In this document: one piece after another, positions 55,300 to 64,000 of the stretch
Layout: each line of letters begins with the position of its first letter
Position numbering within the stretch: the stretch's first letter is position 1
DNA from: Valencia hispanica
Taxonomy: Eukaryota; Chordata; Actinopteri; Cyprinodontiformes; Valenciidae
Reading direction: 5' to 3'
DNA length: 64,000 nt
NCBI GenBank assembly: GCA_963556495.2
Contig: OY747705.1
Coordinates: 32,791,298 to 32,855,297, forward strand
The notes under the pieces: generated by a model
Told to the model about the DNA's origin: nothing
Database searches by the model: none
Seen by the model: only the letters and a program-made list of their open reading frames with translations
Program-made: the position numbers and the translations under genes

Positions 55300-56260
55300 G
55301 TCCGTCACATTGACCACACTTTGTAAAACCACTGCTTGCTGCAGTTACAACTGCAAGTCTTTTGAGTTATGTCTCTCCAGTGCTGTTAGTCAAGAGACTG
55401 AAAAACTTTTCTATTCTTCCATTCAAAATAGTTCAAGCTCAGATTGAATGGTGAGGTTAGGAGAGCCTCAAAAGTCACATTTTGCCACAGATTCTCAATT
55501 GAATTCATGTCTGGACTTTGACTGGGCCATTCTAACACATGGATATGTTTTGATATAAACCACTGCATTGTATTTTGGGCTGAATGTTTATGGTTTTATT
55601 TTCACCACACATTGGGTTTTTCCAAAACATTTATTTTTTTTCTCACGTGAGAAGAGTACTTTCTTCAACTTGTGTTTGTAGCAAACTCTAAATAGTACTC
55701 ATGAACTTGCAACAGTGGCGTTCTACTTGCCACTCTCCATAAATGCTAGATTTTTGGAGTGGACCAATAATAGTGGTCCTGTCTGCAGATTCTCTATCCT
55801 GAGCTGTGCAGCTCCCCCAGAGTCACAATGGGCCTCTTTGCTGTTTCTAATGTTAATTTACTAATTAGCTGATTCCCAAATAGGTACCATACCATATTTA
55901 TTTGTATAACACATTTAAAACAGCATGTCAGCTGACCAAAGTGCTGAGCAAAGTAAGACATAATAAAACAAGAGATGAAGATAAAATAGAAAGCAAAAGC
56001 AAAATACAGTAAAAGACATAAAAATAACACAATCAACAGTCAAACGCAAGATGGAAGTTTTAAAAAGGGATTTAAACTGCTGTAAAGATGGAGCCTGTCT
56101 CATAGCATCATAGTAAAGGAGTCGAATGTGCATGCCACACATTTTAGATTTTATTTGAATTAAATATTAAAAATTGGCAACCTTTTTCTTTCACTTCAAA
56201 ATTATAAACCACTTTGTGTTGATCTATGACATGAAATATATTGACGTTGGTGGTTATGTG
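55300..56260 (-). mobile_element. Tc1-like element, decayed, with a repeat inserted
   Basis: The - strand frame 55386-55568 reads HVLEWPSQSPDMNSIENLWQ, with the third catalytic Glu. Further blocks of the same transposase follow to about 55850. At about 55885-56150 a retroposon-like segment (accatatttatttgtataac) interrupts, and cactttgtgttgatctatgac near 56215 resumes the Tc1 leader. Confidence 0.65.
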
Positions 56261-57729
56261 AGAGTGACCATAATAAGCAAGTAAAATTATATTTGTGCCA
56301 AAAATCATTAATACAATGGATCAATCTGAAATCAGTCAAAAGGTTATTTTTAATCTTGTATTATAGGAGGCACCTTGTTGCATATTGTACGTAAAAAAGA
56401 AAGTTCTGTATTATAAAGATATATTTGTTTTGAACAATGACATTTCAGGTTAATTTAAATGACTGTTGGAGCTAGACACTAGCAGACCTAAGAACTAGCC
56501 TCTTAGTAATGACACTAATTTTAATGATAATCATGAAACTAGCACTAATTGAAGGAAATGTCTGTAAGGAACTAGATGGTATTTAGGCTCCTTAAAGTCT
56601 AGCTTTATCAAAAGTATGTCATGTTTGTCCTAGAGGGTGTTTTTTTTTATTTTTACATGACTTAAATCTGAGGGGAAACGACACAGAGCTGCTGTTTGTC
56701 CTGGAAGATCACCCTTATCGTCCACTCTTTGGATTCAGAACAGAGTTGTTTTCAGTACAAAATAATCTTGAAATGTAGGCTGGATCATCTCTCACTTGTG
56801 TGCCTTGCATAGCCAATAAGAAAACAGGCGAAATAAGATAATGTGCTACAAATGTCCGTATTTGTTGTCTACTGACTGGAACCTAGACAGTTTCAGTGTC
56901 ATAAACATCTGAAGTATAAAGGTAAATTTTATCTCAGTCTGGTGTCATAATAAAGCTCAATTCAAATGTATTTGTCAGATGGAATTAAAACGTGTTGAAT
57001 ATGTGTAGAAGGTCAGGTTCCTTCGGATTCATGTGAAAAAGGGGGATGAATGCCGTGGCGAGGCATTGTGTGAAAAAGACTCATGCGACAGGAAGCAGAT
57101 AATGCTGCTAGCTGCTTTGGAAGCCACTGGGAAGCACCATCTCCCAGTGTGACTGTAGCTCACAGCAGATCTTCACTTGGCACGCCTGAACTTACGAGAG
57201 GCGGTCGATGTCAAAACATTTTAAAGAGTTATATAATGCTGGCTGTCGCCTCAGGCAGCCGTCAGCTGCAGCAGCTGTGCAGGCCGAGTGGCGAGCCTGA
57301 ACTTTGTGTTTGATCCCTGAGCAGCTCCTCACTGATTAACTTCTTGTAGCTTCTGTGTCTCCAGCTTGGATTCCTGCGCTGAGAAGGAGAGTCGTATGAA
57401 GTCAGGCTGACTTCTGGGTTCTCCAGCGTGGAAACTGTGGAGAGGAGATTGGGTTCCTCCCAGCACTTACCACATAGACCAAAAAAAAATGCTACAGCTG
57501 AGATGAAAATCACCGCTGAGTAATCTGCTTAATTACTTAAAACATCTTAAAATGAAATCCTATTTGATGGTTCTTATGGAACTATACATCTAAGGGTAAA
57601 AATGTAGGAAAATAATCTAAACTGTGATGTGGAAGATTCCTTCTTTTTTTCCGTCACAAACGTTTCAGATCATCAAATGCATTGAATATCAGACAAATAT
57701 GAGCAGAAGTTTTGCATTAATGTTTTCAT

Positions 57730-58330
57730 TAAGGATTAAAAAAAGCTATGCAAATCAAACTGTCTTCATGTGGTAGAAATAATTGCCCCCTAAATTAAGT
57801 AACTGTAATAAGTGGTGGAAAATGTTTTAATTTACCCCCATTGGAGAGTTTTTATGTAGGAGCAACATGTTTATGATGATACCACTGTAATTTAGTTGGA
57901 TTTAAGTACAGAATTCATCCATCAATCAATTACAGCAGGTTGTCTAGGGTCGGAAGCAGCAAAGCGGCCCCAGACCACCACACTACCACCACCGTGTTTG
58001 ACTGGAGGTATGTTCTATTCTGAAACACTCTTGGTATTAAACAAGATGTAACATGACACACACCTTCCAGAAAGTCCCACTTTTGTCTCATCAGTTCACA
58101 GAATACTTTAAGATGGATAGTTTTAGGAAATGTGAAACGGGCTTCTGTGCTTGTTTTGGTCAGCAGTGGTTTTAAACTTGAATCTCTCTACTCTTTCTGC
58201 GCAGACTCTAATTGTTGAATTGTGAACGGGGAGAATTATTGGGACAAGCGAGGTCTGCAGTTTCACATGTTCTTGGTTCTTCTAAAAAGGTCCTGGTTGA
58301 GTGTTTTTGTTGAATTTAGCTTAATTTGAA
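57730..58330 (-). mobile_element. Tc1-like relic, second family
   Basis: Blocks agcaaagcggccccagacca, accaccaccgtgtttgac, ccagaaagtcccacttttgtc and ggtcagcagtggttttaaac belong to the Tc1 family whose terminus is seen at 9950-10272. Frames are broken. Confidence 0.6.
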
Positions 58331-60290
58331 GTGTGCAACTTTGAAAACGGTCTTGAATCCAATATTTTGATTTACAGATGCGAAAATACAGAAAAAAAGC
58401 ACTTTTCTATTATTACAGATCATTGGTGTTTGATTCAAAGAGATTATGAATTATTGATGGATTTAGGAGATTAATAGAGAAAAAGGAAAAGACAAACATG
58501 TCTTACTCCAGTAGCTGTTTACAGAGCTGGGGCTTTGATTTGTTCTTCCACTCATTCACAGCTGGTTTAAAGGAATATAACATCTTCTGTTAAAGCTGAT
58601 TACCTCACCAGCAGAGTGAGTGGAATACCTCCGTCCTCCTGGGTGTCTCAAGGTTCTGCATTTTTACAAATTTTTAATGTTAAGATGTATTCTTATTTTT
58701 CAATAAACTCTAGATTTGACAGATATTTCTATAGGGAGGAATGCAGGCAGAGGGAAGGGAGGAAGGAGAGAGAGAACAAAGAGTACGAACGGCAGGAGAC
58801 CAAAGCGAGAGGAAGATACTGGGAGAGGAGAGGAGAGGAGAGAGGAATGACACAATGAAGGAAGGACCGGGGTGAGGAAAGGTGAGGAGGTTCCTCCACA
58901 CTTTTTCAGACCTGGAAAATATTTAAACGAAATCCCAGCCTCTTCCAGACTGTGTGGGAACCTTGGTGTCTAACAGATGGAGGGCAGACCTGCAGGAGGA
59001 ACAGCGGCAGCAAAAGGCCCGTTTTCCCCTTCAGATGGGGAGACCGGCTGGAAACATCTGACTGCTCTCCAGGGAAGCTTCAGTCGGGGGGAAACAGGGC
59101 GTGTTCATTCTGGGAAAGCATGCATCAGACACAAACTGAACGAGAGAGCAAAAGGTTGGACGTGTAGCCTGGTGAAGGTACAGCCCATTGCTCCACGAAG
59201 ACCAACATGTGCTGTTAACACTGAGCCTATTCATGCCGTCTGTCCATTCATCATCAGCATTTGGAGAATACGGGCAGGACTGTTTGGATTCTCGGCACAA
59301 GGCCGCTGCAGAATTTGAAAGCCGAGTCGTTCTGTTCGGTGTGAGCGCAGGCGGTGTAAACACCACAGCTCAGGGTTGGAGATTCAAAAACCACAACAGC
59401 ACAAATGTTTTTCAGCGTTCCTGACAGGATGACGGCTCCTCTCTTAACACTGTGGAGGCTGAGAGGCTTGAGGTGACTCTCTGTGCCCCGCCATTTCTGT
59501 CAAACGGTAATCCTTCATGTGTTGGACCCCGCACACATCACCACAAACCTGACTCTTGTTTTATCCCTCAGGATTTTTACAAACCACAGGATGATTGTGA
59601 AAAATGCGATTCCTTTACTAACAGCTAAATAAGCTGCACCAAACAGTTTCACTTCAATGCATCAAATGAAGGAATCGTTTTTAATAATGAGTCTTTTTAA
59701 AGAGCTACAAAAGTTAGCTCATTAACCACCAGGCTTCAATGGTGCTGGATATGAAGAATCAACAAATTAACTTGAATAGAACCTATCAGACGACATGAAG
59801 TAAAAAAATAACATGACAAATTTTAACACTTCATGCTCCGATCTAAAAAAAATCAAGTAAAAATGAGAAAAGGTCGTTGAACTCTATTAATCTAAAATGG
59901 TTACAGGGGCCATTTCTAAGACTTTGGGAGTCCATTGAACCACAGTAGGCCTGTTTCCACTAGACGTGTTCCGGGACATTTCTGGGAGGAGAGAAGCTGA
60001 CAGGGTAAGTACACTGCCTCTGTCCTCTCAGCCGTCCTCTCTCCACACAAAACTGGCCCTTTAAGGGCGTCAGCATATCACGACAGTCTCGGCAGTGAGT
60101 GACATCGCTGATCAGCCCCAAAAGGCGCCCACAGAGCATAACAAGAGAAATGTAAGAAGCAGGGATGGTTGGTGCATTTCTGTTTGCTGTTTTGTTATAA
60201 ACTATTTCGCCACCAACTCTTTCAATTTAACAAATGCCATTTGTTTGGTGACCTCTGCTGTTACCATTATCACATATACTATGTGGGGTC
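58330..60290. other. Downstream of PSMD1, nothing recognised
   Basis: Contains a purine-rich low-complexity stretch near 58735-58870 (gggaaggga, gagaggagag). Short open frames at 58977-59424 have no recognisable motif. Confidence 0.4.
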
Positions 60291-60294
60291 ATTT

Positions 60295-60365
60295 TAATCT
60301 GTAAAGCACTTTGAGATGCTATTTTGTATGAAAAGCGTCTTATAAATAAAGTTTGATTTGATTTT
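60295..60365 (+). repeat. Retroposon tail-like repeat
   Basis: Contains cactttgagatgctattttg and cttataaataaagtttgatt, typical of the 3' end of fish retroposons. Confidence 0.5.
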
Positions 60366-60951
60366 AATCATTTTTTAAACCGGTTCATTGCCAAGTTGTT
60401 CTTTAGACAAAATCTTAGCTTAGGATGTTTTTGAAGTACCTTGCAAAAGTATTCACACCCCTTACACATTTTGTCACAAAAAAAACCTACATCATAATTA
60501 CAATGTGGATTGAAAATCAAACAGATTTCCATATTTTTTACAAACAGAAATCTGAAAGCGTGGCTCTGATACCCCTAGATAAAGTTCAGTCCAACCAATT
60601 GCCTTCAGAAGTCACAGAATTGGTCAACAGAATCCACCTGTGTTTAATTTAACCTTCATATAAATGCAGCAGCTGTGAAAGCTTCAAAGGTTTGTGAGTC
60701 TTTTTGCATGGAGTTTAAAAGTTCTCCTTGTGCATGTGTGGGTTCTTTCCTGGTACTCTGGCACTTCCTCCCACAGTGGAAAAACATGACTGTTGCCCTG
60801 ATGTGTGTGTGTGGTTGTTCATCCTGTGCGTCTCTGTGTTGGCCTGACTGGGATGGACCTGCGACCTGTCCAGGGTGTACCCCGCCTCTTGTCTGACCGC
60901 TGGAGACAGACACCAGCCAACCCCCCGCGATCCTGCATGGACAAGCAGGTA

Positions 60952-62214
60952 TAAAGGTGAAACTCGAAAATTTAGAATATTGTGCAAAAGTTCACTTATT
61001 TTAGAAGTTTAACTTAGGTGAAAATATATGATATAGACTCATTACATGCAAAGTGAGATATTTCAAGCCTTTATTTGTTGTAATTTTGATGATTATGACT
61101 TACAGGTTATAACAACCCCAAATTCAAAATCTCAGAAAATTAGAATATTACATGAAATCAATAAAACAAGGATTTTAAATAGAGAAATGTCGGACCTCTG
61201 AAGACTATAATCATTCATATATACTCAATACTTGGTTTGGGCCCCTTCTGCATCAATTACTGCCTCAATGTGGCGTAGCATGGATGCTATCAGCCTGTGG
61301 CTCTGCTGAGGTGTTATGAAAGACCAGGATGCTTCAATAACGGCCTTCAGCTCTTCTGCATTGTTCGGTCTCATGTCTCTCATCTTTCTCTTGACAATGC
61401 CTCATAGATTCTCTATGGGGTTCAGGTCAGGAGAGTTTGCTGGCCAATCAAGCACATGAATCTTATGGTCATTAATCCAGGTTTTGGTACTTTTTCCAGT
61501 GTGGGCAGGTGCCAAGTCCTGCTGGAAAATGAAGCCAGCATCTCCATAAAGCTGGTATGCTGAAGGAAGCATGAAGTGCTCCAAAATGTCCTGGTAGATG
61601 GCTGAATTGACTCTGGACTTAATAAACCACAGTGGACCGGCAGATGACATGGCTCCCAAATCAACACAAACTGTGGAAACGTCACACTGGACTTCAAGCA
61701 TCTTGGATTGTGTGCCTCTCCATTCTTCATCCAGACTCTGGGTCCTTGGTTTCCAAATGAGATGCAACATTTTTAGCCCAGGTAAGATGCTTCTGATGTT
61801 ATTGTTGTTCAGGAGCGGCTTGACAAGAGGAATACGACATTTGAAGCGCATGTCCAGGATCCGTCTGTGTGTGGTGGCTCTTGATGCACTAAGTCCAGCC
61901 TCAGTCCACTCCTTGTGAAGGTCCCCAACACTTTTGAATGGCCTTTTGGATTAATTAGCTTATTAGAGTGTGACACTTTGAGCCTAAAATATTGAACATT
62001 TTCACAAGATTCTAACTTTCTGAGATTTTGCATTTGGGGTTTTCATAAGCTATAAAGCATAATCATCAAAATTGTAACAAATAAAGGCTTGAAATATCTC
62101 GCTTGGCATCTGTTGAGTCTATCTCATATATTAGTTTCACCTTTGAAGTTGCATTACTGAAATAAATGACCTTTTGCACAATATTCTAATTTTTCGAGTT
62201 TCACCTGCAGACTA
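60952..62214 (-). mobile_element. Tc1-like element, second copy of the 20890 family
   Basis: Ends aaggtgaaactcgaaaattt on the left and, inverted, tcgagtttcacctg on the right; TA dinucleotides flank it. About 1.26 kb, so the 5' part of the transposase is deleted. Terminal repeats and coding pieces match the copy at 20890-23232. Confidence 0.85.
61235..61851 (-). pseudogene. Tc1 transposase relic with Trp-to-stop change
   Basis: The frame reads RIPLVKPLLNN, SRVNSAIYQDILEHFMLPSA, GFIFQQDLAPAHTGKSTKTW and [14 protein letters not shown], then TGA where the family has Trp. The tail continues in the same frame (KRKMRDMRPNNAEELKAVIE to AQTKY). An indel lies upstream of the QSKMLEVQC segment. Second Asp and third Glu are present; the N-terminal DNA-binding part is missing. 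Confidence 0.8.
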
Positions 62215-62329
62215 TAGATGGATGAAAGAATACAAATGCAACAAAAAACTGTTATGCCATGCCTCGTTTTCCTTCTACTTTGTGCTGATCTATCACTTTA
62301 AATCACAATACATTTGTAAATCATAAATC

Positions 62330-64000
62330 AGTAAACCCCTCTGACCCCATCAGGCATTTCTGTACCTTATAAAAGCAATGAGATATATGACTCAAGACTT
62401 TTGCACAGTACCAGATTGACCTTAATTTTAGGATCAAGTCAAAAAGAGTTTTTTTTTTATTACATCAGCAGATTTAAAGAGTAAAAACCTGGTACTTTTG
62501 TTCACTTATTAGGAGGACAAAAAGACCTGGACCAGAAGACTGAAGTGAAGAAAGCAGCGATTAAACCTGCAGTTCACTCTGAACAGCATTAATATGTCAG
62601 TATGTTGACATTAGGTAACCCAAAACACAGAGCTTAATTCAAGACATTCCTGGTTTTTGGATGTAAAGTTGGTGAAATGATCTAATCCCACAAACACCTG
62701 CGTGCTCCCTTTGTTTAAAGAAAGTAAGCCCTCAGTCATCACTGGACGCTGTGACTTGTTAACATGACTGCGCTCCACAGTTTGGGCCCTTGGCAGTCGC
62801 AGCAGGATTAATGGGAGCTTGGCCCTCTGAGCATTTGTTCACGTGGTGTTTTTATGGGGGGGGAAACATCTCCTTCGTTTCTCCACAGGCGAGCAGACCA
62901 CAGACTTCCTAGAAGAGGCGCGGAGGCCGATTCAAAGCAGAGGGAAGGGAGCAAAGAGCTACAGGGAGGATGGGACAGGGGTGAAACAGGTAGACTTTTT
63001 AACCGTCTATGAAAAACAAGCACCAGAAATAATGCTTCAAGTTTACACTTCAACTGAAAAATGCTTTTGCTTCATCTCCTCATGTTGTGCATTTCAATAG
63101 AAACCAGATGATCTTTTTGTAGCTTTCAGTCATGCTGGAATGTAGTTAAGGTAACATATTTAGCATGTTTGCAGGATGACTTCCAGGTGGGAATGCGTTG
63201 TCTGAAGTGAAGCAGCCGGCACTCCTGGGAACAAAAAGCGAGTCTCAGAGCGGAGCGGCCTCTAAAGTAAGAACAAGAAGGCAGATCTGTTGCCCTGCAG
63301 CCGGCAACGGATCTGCACACAGGAGACGACGAACAAGGAGCAGCAACTAACCTTTGTGTTTAAGGTGGAAGCATTAATGCACCATTCATTGTGAGGAACG
63401 TTAGTTAGCAGCAGACTAAACACATTTGCTGGCCGGCTCTGTAGTTTGTGGTGGGCACAGCTGAACCTCTCATTTAAACAGCTGCAGAAATAAACACCAT
63501 GTGATTATTAATGCAGGAAGGAGACTGTGCCACGTATTAATGGGCACAGGGTCAGTTTTTAGCCTTGTGGACACTGAGGCGGAATGAACAGACTCCCAGG
63601 TTTTAGTCATTAGGTTAGTGAAGCAGTCGCGCAGATGTGGTTAATTTGCAGAGATGGTTAAATAGAAGGGCCAAATAATAAAAATGGATCATTACTTTTA
63701 ACTTTGTGGTAATAAAAAAAGGCATGTCCACATGATTTTAAAACATCCTTGTGTCTACTTTATCTTAGCAGCCACACAGTGGATCTTTGATTATTTCCAT
63801 CATAGTAAAACATGTCAAATGAACCGCATGTTGGCTGCTGTAGACACTATTTTAAACTGTCAGCTCTCTCTACAGTCTAACAATTTCTGATGTTTTAACA
63901 GCTTTTACAGAAGATGACTCAAGACAACATAAAAATTAATTTAAAAAAAGGTTAGGCAGCATGGAAAGTATTGGCTCACCCCTCCAAATAATTAAAAATC
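62330..64000. other. Window end, nothing recognised
   Basis: No coding exon, RNA gene or named repeat could be supported. Confidence 0.4.

Larger units (their letters stand above)
60695..62224 (+). mobile_element. SINE interrupted near its 3' end by a Tc1
   Basis: The blocks ctttttgcatggagttt, cttcctcccacagt, ggttgttcatcctgtg, gacctgtccagggtgtaccc and gacaagcaggta, then after the Tc1 copy tagatggatgaaag, form one SINE of the same family as 44880-45085. The break falls in its simple tail. Confidence 0.65.
60435..62330 (+). mobile_element. Tc1-like element split by SINE and a second Tc1
   Basis: The left part, 60435-60690, has gcaaaagtattcacacccctt and later gccttcagaagtcacagaatt. The right part resumes near 62225 (atacaaatgcaacaaaaaac, tgctgatctatcac). 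Everything between is later insertion. No transposase of the outer element survives. Confidence 0.6.

Noticed and set aside
58977..59424. Overlapping open frames on both strands
   Set aside because: No conserved motif, no splice signals in register and similar openness on both strands, as expected for chance.
43770..64000. Exons of ARMC9 or other human PSMD1 neighbours
   Set aside because: No frame with recognisable homology was found; only transposon and repeat sequence could be supported. Very short exons could be missed.

Overview
This is a piece of a vertebrate nuclear genome, almost certainly a teleost fish. It has intron-split genes with GT/AG junctions, a vertebrate-specific gene arrangement, and a dense load of fish-type Tc1, hAT, piggyBac, TTAA-target, SINE and L2-like repeats. 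Which fish group it is cannot be settled from the sequence alone; the repeat mix would suit a percomorph or killifish-like species (inference).

Two real protein-coding genes are recognisable. The first is the 3' half of PSMD1 (26S proteasome base subunit Rpn2/S1) on the + strand. It has eleven coding exons from 2062 to 40823, an apparent intron inside the 3' UTR, and a terminal non-coding exon with a poly(A) signal at 43739-43744. Its 5' exons lie before the window. The second is HTR2B (serotonin receptor 5-HT2B), complete on the - strand in three coding exons (15506 down to 7831). It sits wholly inside the PSMD1 intron between 3231 and 17798. The same antisense nesting is known from other vertebrates, human included.

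Layout: 1-1500, 3' end of an L2-like LINE broken by a hAT-like insertion; 2062-3231, three PSMD1 exons; 3.6-7.7 kb, two Tc1 relics; 7.8-15.6 kb, HTR2B, whose first coding intron holds a 1.5-kb TTAA-flanked element with a THAP-finger relic; 17.8-24.3 kb, three PSMD1 exons plus a Tc1 copy with a TTAA element and a hAT MITE nested in it; 24.9-28.5 kb, a 3.5-kb hAT element carrying an uninterrupted but catalytically altered Tc1 transposase gene; 29.6-34.6 kb, a Tc1 relic and a piggyBac relic; 36.4-43.8 kb, the last five PSMD1 coding exons and its 3' UTR; 43.9-64 kb, no host gene recognised, only layered Tc1, TTAA, SINE and other repeats.

PSMD1 and HTR2B do not act in one pathway; they are linked by position only. 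The most unusual content is the mobile-element stratigraphy. Three copies of one TTAA-target family each sit inside a different Tc1 copy, and for one of them the empty site can be inferred within this window. Several hAT elements have perfect or near-perfect 8-bp target duplications. No CRISPR array, rRNA, tRNA gene or virus gene was found.
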